64,000 nucleotides of DNA from NCBI GenBank assembly GCA_022661535.1, contig JAKULF010000004.1, forward strand, positions 1,798,001 to 1,862,000. Reading direction: 5' to 3'. Position numbers and translations under genes: made by a program. The notes under the pieces were generated by a model. The model was not told where the DNA came from. It worked only from the letters and a program-made list of their open reading frames with translations, and did no database searches. Positions within the stretch are counted from its first letter, which is position 1; the number at the start of each line of letters is the position of its first letter. Below, piece after piece: positions 36,631 through 48,576 of the stretch. Source of the stretch: Eutypa lata. Taxonomy: Eukaryota > Ascomycota > Sordariomycetes > Xylariales > Diatrypaceae.

Positions 36631-38644
36631 AGGTAGCGATAATATAAGCCCCCAAAGCATTCAATCCAGTTATAGACTAGACCTATTACACAGTTAAACG
36701 TTGTATTATAAAGAACACATTTAGTTCCGACTTGTAGGAGGATACCGGGGTGTTGGGAGAGACCAGACCTATAGTATCGGATATTATAGAAACGGCTTCG
36801 AGTAAATACTGCAATCTGAAGAGTCATCACCTTCTTGTTAGTAGCATGTTGGAGTAGTTGCGCATTTACTTTTACGATTTTCTGGGGCGTCAAGTATTGA
36901 GATATCATTATAATTTAATAAGTCAAAGTATCCAATAGTATTGAAAGCTATTGTCATTGGTATACTCTAGTTTAACATAAATACTACCTTGACAACATCT
37001 GTTTGGTTCACCGTATTGCTATTCACTATATAACGTCTCCTTTTTGAGTGGCTCAGAAATATATATATTTCGGCTACAAAGCGAGAAGCTTCTCAATGAT
37101 ATCGACCTATTACACCAACCTACTCAATTTTCAATGCGAGCTAAAACTTGGCTGAAAGACCTTCAAAGTAAAATTAATAAGCTTTTCACCACTCTAAAAT
37201 AGACGTCAACTACGATCCTGTAAGTGTCTTGCACATTTATCACTGACGTAGATACCCCCAGCAGCTAGGAACCAGAATACGAACCTTGAATGTTATGCTG
37301 ATCTTTCTCATAATATGTGATTGGAGAATATGTTTGCTTGGGCTAGGTTTTATTGTATTACCTACCTGATTGGGCTCATAATTAGACCATAATTAGTCAC
37401 GCATTGCATTTTAGTCATCAATATAAAAGGCACCTGGTATTCCTGTTTACACAAATATGAGTAATTCGATATAGCTCTACTCTAAATCATGTGAAAAATA
37501 TGATGACCCGAGGCACGGCAGAGCGTCCAGAAACCAACTGCAGGCGGCTTATCTCCTCTAGTCAGTGGCCTGGTGATGTTGCTTTGTATAAGTGAAGATA
37601 TATATGTCAATACTGCTAAGCATGAATTGACCAATCTCATGGTGAGATCTGTATAGTGGCATGGTCAGAAAGGTGGACAGGGAGGAGAAAACAAGGATAG
37701 GAATGACGTCGTTGTCTCCTGAGTCGTGGAATTACTCTACCACTCTCCCTCTCTCATCTCATGAATTACTTTCCGGATTCAGCAGTGGGCCGCTACTCTA
37801 AGCGACTTATGTAACTAGGTAGCTCTAGTATGCAGATGAACTTAACTTCCTTTGCAGTGGATGTTCCCCCAAAGAACATCTCCGCATTTTGGAATGCTTG
37901 AAAAATGCGCCCTTAACCCCGGTCGTGATGTCGCTCCAACTCCAGACTAACTAACCAGGATCCCCGCGAAATAGGGCAGCCGCTCAATTGCCTCATCGAG
38001 GAGCCAACTCCGGCCACAACTTCCGAAAAAGTCCGGGGCGCCCCCCTGAAAGCCAACTGTGCCATTCGGAATTCTTTTCGCATTCGACAGTTGGGAACTT
38101 CGAAAGGAGCTTAGCGTGTGTGGATGGAAGCGAGGGCTTGGGTCTGCCGCCGAGGGGTCACCGGCGTCTGTTTGTTTCTTTTCATGTTTATAATTTCCCC
38201 TCCCACCCCGACCCCAATCTGGGGTTATCAAATGCAGATTAGGTAGATAGATGATCGTATCTACTATTCGGCCCAACGTGGTTGTCACATGCGTGAACGA
38301 AAATGCGGAGGTGCACTACTACATGCGAACGACTTGTTCTTACATAGCTATGTAGGTGAGTGCCGGGGACGCTGCGGTGTGACTTGCAGAGCATGGTAGT
38401 TGGGATCGTCGGGTATAGTCCGTCTACTAAAGGGTTTATTGCTAGGTAAGGGATATGTTATGCAGCACCGCCTTTCTAAGTCAAGCAAGTGAGCATCAAG
38501 CTATGCGTGTTTATATATATCATGACTCGCGATAACCCCCCTCGGTCTCCTGCTCTAAGTTTGAAGTCCCCATACCCCGAGCTGTGTACTCTAGCAAAGC
38601 AGTCGTAGCCAAAGGGGCATATTCTGGGTCTCTCCCTAGTTGAA
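36631..38644. other. Intergenic, AT-leaning stretch
   Basis: No gene is supported. The part at 36640-37500 is AT-rich with short ATATAT runs. A 113-codon minus-strand frame at 37947-38288 lies in a more GC-balanced part but has no recognisable motif. The final 150 bases lead into the oxidase start at 38645. Confidence 0.55.
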
Positions 38645-40440
38645 ATGGTTTCCCTTCGTGCAATCTCACTCCTCGCTGGTGCGGGACTGCCCGTCGCCCT
38701 CGCATTCCCCTACAATACGTTCGACGGCGAGGGCTTCCCGGCGTGCAACGATGTCGCCGCCGTCCACAACGCGACGAGCGTAGACGAGATGGTCTCCCTC
38801 GTCCGCGAAGCGTCGCAGAGTGGGACCCCGGTGCGCGCTTCCGGAAAGGGGCACATGTGGTACGACACGATGTGCTCGGACAACCCCGACACCATCATCA
38901 TCCGCACGGAAGAGGTGAACGGGATATCCGGTATGGTCCTCGAAGAGGGCGCCGACTCGGGATCCGTCGTCATCGAGGCCGGCGTCACGTTCCTCCAGTT
39001 CGCCGAGTGGCTGCATGCGAGGAACGCCTCCATGGGGTATACGTTGGTGAACTGGAACATCACCATGGCAGGGGCGGTGGCGATGGGCGGCCATCGCTCC
39101 GCGATCCGGGAGCACTCCGCTGTTGCGGCCGGCGTGCTCTCCTTGGATATCATCAATGGAGATGGTGAAGTTGTGACGGTCGAACGCGACGAGACGAACG
39201 ATGATTGGCTCGCTGCATCTACGTCTTTGGGTTTGCTGGGCATTATCGCCAGGATGAAATTCAAGATCTATCCCGATTTCAAAGTCTTTGCACAACAGAA
39301 GACGTGAGTCTCTTGAATGTTTACACGATGGTAGATTATAGGGCTGACACCAATCTCAGTTTGGATGAGGATGAAGTGTTGAATGGTGATATCTACGGCA
39401 TGATCGCGCCGTATGGCACTGCCAACTATTGGGTATGGTCTCCGGCCTTTAAGAAACGTCTCCCATACTAACGTTCACAGTGGTGGCCTTACAAGAAGAA
39501 GTTTCACTGGCGATACTACGACAAGGTGCCTCTGACGCTCAGCAACCAAGAAGGCTTCCAGAACACCTTTTCGGTAACACAGCTCGAGGCCGACTCTGCT
39601 CGTGCTCTGCTCGAGAGCGGCAAGTACCTGGCTACCTCGAACATGCTGTTCGAGGAGATCGTCTTTGGACAGTGGGAGGCGCCCAACTTCCGCGAGAAGT
39701 CCACCAACGAAGAGATTACGGAATGGCCCGTGTACGGGTGGAATTACGATGTGCTGATCGGCGGTCTATACCCCGACCAGAAGCCAGAGTGGGAGTATGG
39801 TCTTCATGGTAGAACATGTGAGTTGCCCCCAAGTTTTGGTACAAAAAGCCGCCGTTGACATTTACTGCCGCAGTGGAACTTGCGTTCCCTATTACCAGGG
39901 CCAACGACATGTTAAAGCGGGTGCGAGAGCTATTTGATGCTGAAAAGGAGAAAGCCATCATTATGACTAGCACGTATCGCAGCGGTATTAATATCAAGTT
40001 CGGCAAGCCGTATTACGATTTGTTGGGTCAGACAACCTATAACACTTCCGATGGTGCCGACTGGAGTAAAGGGGCAATCATGTTTGACTTCCCGACTTTC
40101 AAGCCATCAGGCGACGGGCTGCGCTTCAATGAGCCTTTCTGTGAGTTTCTCCATACCTTTAGTTATTGATCGACTTAAAACATATTTTCATATCCCTTTC
40201 TCTGAGAAAGGTCATGTACATGGCTAACAAGGCATTACAGATGGCAACCTAGCAAAGACTTTGATTGATGAATTCCCATGTCGTCCACACTGGACCAAAA
40301 ACACACGGGAGGTGTTTGCTAATGCGACGAAGAATCTTGACCCAGATCATCTTGCAAGATTTAAGACAGTTCGTGAGAAGTTCGACAAGAATGGCTTATT
40401 CAAGAACGTCATTGGTGAGACTTTAGGGCTATATGATTAG
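38645..40440 (+). CDS. Secreted FAD-linked oxidase (sugar-lactone oxidase-like)
   Basis: Five exons, 38645-39303, 39360-39432, 39481-39817, 39874-40140 and 40241-40440, close in phase and give 511 residues. Residues 1-20 form a clear signal peptide with an Ala-rich cleavage region. An FAD-binding PCMH-type domain follows, with the PVRASGKGHMW block (62-72) and ITMAGAVAMGGHRS, the glycine-rich flavin loop. The C-terminal half has the substrate-domain features of L-gulono/D-arabinono-1,4-lactone oxidases (WWPYKKKFHWRYYD, FPITRAND). Family members oxidise lactones or sugars with O2, releasing H2O2. The intracellular ascorbate-type enzymes lack a signal peptide, so an extracellular carbohydrate substrate is likely here. 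Codon use is GC-rich in exon 1 compared with neighbours, giving long antisense frames that are shadows. Confidence 0.85.
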
Positions 40441-41612
40441 TTAGATGACTCATGAAATGGGAAAGAGAATTACTATGAATACTTCCCTTCCCAGCATCTC
40501 AAGTTTACCATGAGCTCCAAATTATCATGAATTCAGCAATCCTATGGTTATAACTATTAATGCCTTCCCATGTTACTGTAGAGATTTATAGACCTTTATA
40601 TCAAAACCTCTAACTAGTAGGTAAGTACCTATAAAGGGGAAGGAGGTCAGGCTATGCTCCAGCAACATTCATAATATGCTAAGTATGGTGCCACGTTTGA
40701 TACAAACCACCTATTTTAGTAGTAATAAATCCTACATATTAATTACTTCCGTGTAGGCAACGGCCTGAAATGTATATGTACACAAGTTCCATCGTGTGCG
40801 ATAGGGCTAACAGCTGGCAACAGCCGACAAGCCAACTACATGACTGCAAATACTTGCCATGTCTCACATTGTTAACCTCATCATGCATCTTTACAGGACC
40901 AGCAAACGATGCATCTAATGATTTTGAGCTCAGTCTTGGTCTAAAAGCACCTCTGTACTTGACCTGGTAATATGCAGGATTATTACAATCCATGATTTGA
41001 TTTGTTTAACCATTGTTTTGCATCGTTTCTCTTAACCAATCAGAAGATGGTGTAATAATCATTTCCCTACCTACATACAAACCGTCAAACCGTTGCTGGT
41101 TCTACGCAGCCTTCTTGTCCACTCTTATCACACATCTTAGTAGGTAGTGTAATTAATCTGCCATTCACCAAGAGCAACTTCCATGTTTTTACAAAGCTTT
41201 TCTTTGCACAATCATTTTGGGTGAGCGGGAACGTTGGTCCTATTCACTTTCTTCAATTGTGTGCACACCTGCCGGCGCCACAAACGTGCACGTCGTGACT
41301 ACTTTGGATGAGGAACCGAAGAAATCATATCGTGTCAGAATGTATCTTGTAGCAGGCCGCTGCTAGCTACAACATACATACATACATACATGCCTACCTA
41401 TCTTCTAGATACACATTGGTAATTTGAGCAAACCTCTTTCACAGCAGCAATTTTACCGTGTATTGTTCATTCATCCAACCAACCATAGGACCGGCTATTC
41501 CAGTTGAAAACAAACACAGCAACTGTTACCTCTGGCACCAAAAATTATCTTGTTGTCCATTCTATCTTAATTCACAAGTGGTCATGTAAAAGGCTCGACC
41601 TATGCGCTTACG
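40441..41612. other. Intergenic region between oxidase and F-box genes
   Basis: No gene is supported. It includes catacatacatac-type repeats near 41370-41400 and some TACC units. The final 150 bases before 41613 look like a leader. Confidence 0.5.
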
Positions 41613-43029
41613 ATGTCGAACCCCAATCCTACAAGACTACATCCAAGGCAGCCTTTGTTTTGGCTTCCGTCGGAACTTGTGTTGATGGTCACCGATTTGC
41701 TGCCCATTAGCGACTCCATCTGCCTTGCTTTAACGTGTCACCACATGCACGGCGAGATTGACAAAGAGCCTTGGAACATCCTCCATGCGACCAAGCAGGA
41801 TGATCCTGAGCAAGGGACACTCTATCATGCTACCGGGCTAGAGAGCGCACGCTGGGACGTCTTAACCAACCTGGAAGGCAAGCTCCCCGGTCTCGAGCTT
41901 TGTCACTTCTGTCGCATCTTGCATCCTCGGGTCTCTGATGGTTCAGAGACTTTGTTGCGCCCGGTAGACACCGATTCTCCGGGCTTGGAGTGCAATGCGA
42001 AGGATTTTGCCGTTGGTCGATGGTCGGTTTGGGGATTAGGGTTCATGGATGTACATGCCGTCATGAGCCACCACCTCCTCAAAGGACGTTGCGGCCTTCC
42101 TCTCTCCCATCTTCGCTTCTCAACCGACTGGGCGTTTGCCGACGTCTACAAAAAGATATATTGCGCCCGGCGAGCACCATTTAAGGAATTCTTGAGCTAC
42201 TTCAAGTTGGACACAGACGCCATCATCGATGACAATCAGCTTATTGTTCACCGCACCCAGCGACTTTGGGTTCCCGTCCACGAGCAAGGCACCGATGTTC
42301 TTCTTCGCTACGGCATCGGCGATATTGCCAACGACCTACGGATCTGCTCCCACTTCACCGTCAAGTCTCCTGACATGATTCGCCGGTTCGTCATCCCTTG
42401 TAAGTACTATTGATTAAAAACAAGTTAATGTCTTTACCTTTCTCGTTAATTAGATGCTAACTTGTTTTTTTACCAAAAAAGTTGGAAATGCTCTCAAGCT
42501 TGTCGTTGCAGCAGAAAAAGTGCGAGGCCCTGGAACTCGACCTGAGGATGTGTTTCAACGCCCGCTCCTAACCCAATGCGAAGAGTGCCCAACCCAGTTC
42601 CAGACATCATTCCATGTGCACAATGATGGGAACAAGAGCATCGAGATCGTAGTAGATGTGTGGCAGAACCTAGGAGGTTGCCGCTCTCCTGAGGACCCTG
42701 GCTGGATTGGCTGTTGGGGCCATCTCAACCCTCGCTACCGCGACATCAGAGACAGCCAATTGAGACTTGACTGGCGACGCTCAGGCGCCAAACACCCCAC
42801 TCCAAGCCAACGCGACTCCTTGCGCTCCTTGACCGGGAAGACGCATCCATCCTCTTCTATCGTTACAGACCATTGGAAGTATCTTTCTACGTTCAAGAAT
42901 AGCTGCACTGGCCACCCTTCTCACCCGAGCCCCCCGGCACCTGCGGTCAGTGTGTCTGCATGGGAGCCCCTCACGCCCAAACAATTCGATGCACTGTTGC
43001 GAGGTGTGGAATTGGCGATGATCGGCTAG
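41613..43029 (+). CDS. F-box protein
   Basis: Two exons, 41613-42399 and 42482-43029, give 444 residues. The acceptor at 42481 was chosen by phase; the nearer AG at 42453 shifts the frame. An F-box-like N-terminus (about 14-50: LFWLPSELVLMVTDLLPISDSICLALTC) should bind Skp1 in an SCF ubiquitin ligase. A CHFCRILHP cysteine/histidine motif follows at about 96-104. A second Cys pair (QCEECPTQF) lies early in exon 2. This layout is common in large lineage-expanded fungal F-box families, where the body recognises an unknown target. The C-terminus has a W-rich DVWQNLGGCRSPEDPGW stretch. Confidence 0.8.
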
Positions 43030-44305
43030 CGTCCTCGATCTACAAAGTTGCGCTCTTTTGGACCTTTTGGGCCTTTTGGGCCTTTTGGGAGGAAGAAGGT
43101 CTCATAGGTGGGAGATTCAATTTGCTTTCGTTTGCAATGAATAACGATGAGAATGGTTCATTATTAGTCAGTCTTTGTTTCTTAGGGCGGGTGCTCTTGT
43201 CATGTTAATGAATAGTAATATACAACCATAGATTCTGTAGTAATCAGCAGTATTATTTGTAATCGCTGTCACACTCCTAATGTGACACGACATGATGAAA
43301 CGCTATTTATTATGACGGTGTTATTGCCATGTTGAAACCTATATATTTGGCATCCAGGCGCAGTAGAGACAGAACTTATTGGGATCTCACTTTCCGTTCT
43401 CGTGATAGAGATGCCTGATCGAGCCATCAACCATTGGCTTGGTCTCGAAGTACGGACTTGGCTGATATTTCTATGTAGACTTTATTAACTGCCTATGCGG
43501 GCAACGCGGTCTTTCAACCTAAGAGCTTAACTTGGCTGCTTGGTGGTCCTCAATTGGTTCCCCCAATACTAAACATCTTGTTGGTTTCTTGGTGTAGGGC
43601 ATTTACTAATTGGGATACATGCTACAAGCATTATAGCCAACAATATAGCTATTCATATTAACTATGTCGGAACGAATCTACTTGTTTGTGGGAGGACAGA
43701 CATGTATATATCTATATACCCTTAGAAAATCTAACCGGGTCTGAAATGCTGTCATCTGAATAGGAGCCATCAGACGAAATACATACTATGTCGCACTTAC
43801 CCACCTCCACAAATCGTTCTCCAGAAGCTATTCCCATTGTTCATAACCTAAACCACAAATTAATTTCAATGTTCACGGCTCTCACCATCAGTTGAATAAC
43901 GACGATCACATTCCGCAATGGTGAAGTACTAACTAGATGAAGAATAAACTCGCAAATTGAAATTAAATGCTATGTGAATCTCATGTCATATAAAGCCACC
44001 AGTCTCCAGAACTACATACGTGTTGAAGCTGATGTAAAAGAAAGAAAACACGAAAATAGAAATCATATGCCAGTCAGATATCTGGTCCCGCACCCCATTA
44101 CATTACTCAACAATCAGCTAAGCCGGGTGCTATATTACAAAATAATTAAGTGCGCTGCGATTAACGCCCGTACTGTTGATGGCATAATTATAATGCTAGG
44201 TAAGGCGATTTAAAGTTAACTCTATGAAGATGATGATGTAAAACACCTATTAAGATGGCTTTTACCCTTCTCTCCCCTTCCCGGTTGACTGATAATCGCA
44301 TTATT
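43030..44305. other. Intergenic; 9 bp tandem repeat at its left end
   Basis: No gene is supported. About three copies of CCTTTTGGG lie at 43054-43090, just downstream of the F-box stop and probably within its 3' UTR. The rest is AT-leaning without structure that I can name. Confidence 0.55.
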
Positions 44306-46024
44306 TTACTTGGAACCTCTAGCAGGATATAAAATCCATTTTGGAAAGTTCGACGACAGCCCAGGGAGATCGCTCGCTACTTCAACCTTTACCTTCACAC
44401 GATACCCATACTCTTCTTCGAATAACTTTGCACTGATTATAACAGAGCGTAGTCGTAGTTCATCCTTCGAGCCGGTGGGGAACCATTCATTCCTCTCCCC
44501 TTCCCAGTCTGCTGTAGAGAAGAACCAAACACTGCTATGAGAAACTGCGTGGCAACGTAGATACACGTATCTATAAGGCTCCCTTCCGAGTTTCGTATCC
44601 TGGCGAAACCTCGGGGCACTCTCGTGCCTTAAATTTCGAATGTCTAGTTTTACCGTCGTGCGGCACAAGGGGCCTTCGATGAAGAAAGCCTCACGACTGT
44701 AGTCCCATAGTTCTATTCCTTCCCCTTCAAGAGGTTCGAATTTGTAGTTTTTCTGGTTCATTATGTTATGCCCCGCCATTGTATAGCATAGGAATTTGGA
44801 TTTCCTGATCATCGATGCTATGGATGGCGTCAACTTTGTGATAACATAGATGTCTTCGGCCCTCCAGTCTTCAAACCGACATTTTAAACTCTTCGTAGTT
44901 CTCACGGGCACAAACCTTCCAGGCTCAGCCTTTTGAAGAACCACCTTCATATCGTTTCTGCCATCTCGAGACCAAGGATATAATGATAGTCTGAAGAGCG
45001 CATGCTTTGTGTCTATGGAAAGGCTGGGAAGTGGAGACCCATATTGGTCATGGTAAATGGATGGGAGCCTCTGATGGCGATGGGTTGTGTGCTACGGTCG
45101 AAGATGTCTTGGGTGCGGCGTTGTTCGGAAGCTGGTAGGCATGATAGGAAGTCGGATAATATCCGACTGATTTCAATCTGCCTAGCGCTCTTGACAACTC
45201 CTCCGAAATTAGAAAACGCTCTTGGGCTACTTGCAAATAAATCGCAAGGCCGAATTGCGTCGCCTGATTCCGTTAAAGCTTCCGATAATGGGGCGAAGAT
45301 GGAGAGATCGTCCGTCCTTTTGATAATCTCATCTTGCAAGCGGAGAAAAGCTTTGGTACCTTCACCGTATAGTAAAGGGTAAAGGCATATTGATATCGAA
45401 TATACCAAGGAGACAGTACGCAATATCTTCCACCTTTTTCGTTTGCCTCTTTGCGGCCCAAGACATTTTTCTCGCCACCGGTATCCCATCGAGAGGTTCA
45501 TCGTGAAGGAGGACGGAAGTTTGGATGTTCGTCAACCGGGAAAGAACCGAGCTGAGCTCCGTTTTAGACCCTAACGATTGCCAATATCGGTCGTAGAACT
45601 TCATATTTCTAGGAGCAATCAGCTCTTGTAAGCACCAACCCCGTGTGAGCCAACGGCATCCCTCGAGGTTGCCGTTTGAATCCTCTAGGTATACGTAACA
45701 CATAGAGGCTTGCTGATACCATTTGAATATATAATTAATAGCCTCCGAAACTTCGGCCGGATTCTTTTTATCGATGCAACACGTATCAACACAAGCGTAA
45801 GCAAAGCCATGTGTCTCTGCTTTACGGCAGGTATTGCGAATCTTGCGAAATCCTGGCCGTGCCCGCGCTGGATGGCTGTTATCATCTACAAGTTCTTGCA
45901 TTTCTTGGAAGTCTATCTCCTCGTCATCAATCCATGTATGGCTTAGTATTGCATAGTGAGGAACTTCATCTCCTTCAAAGGTGGTTAAACGCAAGGAAGA
46001 CGTGCAAATGAGCCGGATGGCCAT
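44306..46024 (-). pseudogene. HET-domain (heterokaryon incompatibility) gene, frameshifted
   Basis: The frame starts at ATG 46024 and encodes a typical HET domain: YAILSHTW, a Cys-rich YACVDTCCID block, SEAINYIFKWYQQASMCYVYL, RGWCLQELIAPR and then KVEDIAYCLLGIF. Right after the invariant region, the 7-base unit GTAAAGG (plus strand) is present twice in tandem (45372-45378 and 45379-45385). This shifts the frame and leads to a stop. The expected continuation (LYGEG.KAFLRLQDEI) resumes at once in the next frame. That frame runs to about 45020, where a second one-base-loss type shift separates TNMGLH from the C-terminal part ending at 44306. HET proteins trigger incompatibility cell death. A 46 nt GT-AG intron could formally bypass the first lesion but would remove the family's most conserved motif. 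Loss of function is therefore likely. Confidence 0.82.
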
Positions 46025-47493
46025 AATGATGGGTATGGGCACAGATTGCCAACAAATACAATGATATCAAATACCTCATCCGCTACATAAAGAAATTTGC
46101 ATACAGAACATGGGAGTTGTATAGCGCTTGAATAGTAAACAAGTCGATAGATCCTAGAGGATAGGGTGGCAATGATGGGTTAAGAATGGGGATGATAACA
46201 CATAAAGTCAGCACGATATCAACCCAGTGGCATAGAATATAATGTTATTATTAATAGGCGACCCCGCACGCAGCCAGCACAATATAGACATGTGCAGGAA
46301 CTGATATATATGTACTTAACCTGCCGCATTAAAAGATCTTGCCAAGAGCAGCGCCACCCTCTTATAAAAAGATTACTGAAAAGTTACCTTATACATCGGG
46401 ACCGACTATCCCACCACCACTGGGTCCCCGGCACGTCTCTCTTTTCTGATAAATGCGTTAAGTACTGATAATATTTACTGCACCTTGTTACTTCTTCACC
46501 TGATTTGCATCACGTTATGTCAAACGGTGGTTACATAGTACGGCCCAAGTTAAAAAGTAAATGCTTATAGACTACTGTCTCGCGCCATCCGAGCCCCAAG
46601 AGCCTACCCAATCACCGGCCGCCACCGCGTACTTCGCCAGGTGTGTTAACCCCAGGCCAGTATTGATCCCGTCCGGCCAGTTCATAAGCGATCATCCTCC
46701 CGCATCGACAGCGGCCTTCCGCGTAGGTGCGGCAGCACTGGTACGGGGAGTCCATAGTCTTGCCCAGGTGGCTTTCGAGCTCGTACGGCACCACGGCATA
46801 ATATCTGTCATCACTCCCATAGCCGCGATCCGTATCTCACCTACATCTTGGTCCACTTACTGAATAATTTACGTACATCCTATTGGTTTTATTAATAACA
46901 TATCTATCTATAAGATAGCATTAGGTAGACGGAAAAGAGTTTCCTATAATACGTCCGATTTGTTGGGTTTATTTTTAGGTTCCCCTACGACGACGCAGTT
47001 GCGAACAAGGGTTCGACGCAGAGCGTTAATACCCCCTATAGATTAGAAGTGGCGGAGCAGATATGATTAAAGAGGACGCATAACACAAGGGATGGTAGGC
47101 GGTACATCTTGGGATGTTCGAGCTACCTAGGCACGTCGCGAAAGAAGACGTCTGTGCAGATACGACATTGACGGGGCCAGTTGGATAGCCCAGCCTGGAC
47201 ATGACAATTCACGTGGCTGACAAGTCGAGATACTATCATAAACATCTACAAGCTGACGCTTGTAAACATCTATTCATATGCTACAGTTAGAGCTGCCTAC
47301 TAAGCTCTCGGAGCAGGATAAACTTATATCTAAAGTTCTTACAGTAGGTACCTATGCCTAGGTATATAGATGAGCTTCCTAGTCACCTATCCTTAGTTCT
47401 AGAGCTTCCCAGACAATATTCACACTACGCTTTATGCCATACCCCACTCCTATAATGGTGATATAACAGAGGCAGGAAGTCTGAAAAACTCTG
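46025..47493. other. Intergenic region downstream of the DUF3435 relic
   Basis: No gene is supported. A 100-codon plus-strand frame at 46561-46863 has no motif and is rejected. The sequence is mixed in composition, with no long repeat. Confidence 0.5.
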
Positions 47494-48576
47494 CTATTTC
47501 GGGATTCCAATTCGGCGCATGCGCTTCCCATGGACCCTCTCAACATGGTGGCTCCATTGGCCCGATCCGCTCACCACGACCTGGCATTCCGGGCAGAGAA
47601 AGAGTTTGCTACAGGCCGTCTCCTTTGTATGCGTGGCCTTGGAGTGTTTCATTAGAGCACTTGGGCAATTGAACAGTCTCTTACTGATAAGACAGCGGGA
47701 CTTCTCCCGTGTGGGTGGATCGGACCCGTCCGGTAGCACCACCTTCCCTTCATCGTCGGCCCCTGTTACTGGTGCGTTGTTGAGGTACGCGAGTAAGGCT
47801 GACACAAAACGCCTCGAGTGAGATTCGAAGCCGAGATACTGAGTCGAGGTTTGGAGTAGCCAGGAAATGTCCGTGGTCGCTGGCAGTAGGCTGTCGCCTT
47901 TGGATATGAACGTTAGACCGTCGGTAGTGTCTTGACCTTGTGTGCGGAGAAAGTCGACACATTGGAAGTACTTGATCCGGCTCTCTTTAAGTTGTAGTTG
48001 GTTCAGGGCTTTGAGATGTTTCACTAATTTGCTTCGAAGGCTCGATTTTCTCTTTTATCAGTCTTTGCTGTGACATCGCAGCGGAAGCCGCGGGTGCTAT
48101 TATGCTTCCCAAACGCCTGTTCTTCGGCTTCAGTTAATAGCTCTACTGGTGCACTAGTGTCCATGCTAAGAGAGATGTTGTTGGGCCTCCTAAGTAGTCG
48201 ATTGTGGTTCTCTATATCTATATCAAACGCTAGTCTCATAGAGTTCGGAAGCTCTCGTAACTCGACTCAGAGGTGCTCGTGCTGTGAGAGAGGAGGCAGT
48301 TGTGCATAGCATTTGAAAGAACCTTTGTTAAAGATCAGTTCATAGGATCGAGATAATGAGATAAAGGAGGCGGGCGGCCTTACCATCTGGATCAGCGGTT
48401 GCACCTACGCGGAGGCTATAAAGCCGGGCCTCATTGCGGAACCCCGTGACGAGGAGCGTCCGATGCCAAAGCTCATTGAGCATGTTGTAGGATAGACAAA
48501 ATACATCATCTTCGAACTTGTCCTTGTTGTTCGAGCACGAACCAGAATCAAACTTCTGTATGCAATTCAATGCCAT
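47494..48576 (-). pseudogene. Degenerate DUF3435 (FluG-domain/tyrosine-recombinase-like) relic
   Basis: Three consecutive minus-strand frames carry parts of one family in the right order. The first (from 48576) has the YNMLNELWHRTLLVTGFRNE and YSLRVGA blocks. The second, at about 48245-48330 in another frame, has the LLSHST and SSYES pattern. The third (48239-48024) has MRLAFDI. The tail (48021-47494) has LQLKESRIKYFQ..DFLRTQG and ends in a C2H2-like segment (FLCPECQ, HHVERVHG). The frames are separated by shifts that no consistent intron set repairs, and the N-terminal half is missing. DUF3435 includes the captain tyrosine recombinases of Starship elements and also domestic FluG-like C2H2 proteins. 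The C2H2 tail favours the latter group. I call it a truncated relic. Confidence 0.65.

Noticed and set aside
37947..38288. 113-codon minus-strand frame
   Set aside because: No conserved motif, overlapping frames on the other strand are equally open.
38666..39295. Long antisense frames (up to 209 codons) opposite the oxidase exon 1
   Set aside because: Exon 1 is GC-rich, which opens antisense frames; the sense strand has a signal peptide and clear FAD-domain motifs.
45340..45410. A 46 nt intron bypassing the HET frameshift
   Set aside because: It would delete the strongly conserved motif after LLG that resumes intact in the shifted frame; an exact 7 bp tandem duplication explains the data better.
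46561..46863. 100-codon plus-strand frame starting with ATG
   Set aside because: No motif, no splice partner and no neighbour context; length is within chance expectation.
48266..48383. 118 nt intron joining two DUF3435 segments in frame
   Set aside because: The interval itself contains family-like coding sequence in a third frame, so it is more likely broken exon than intron.
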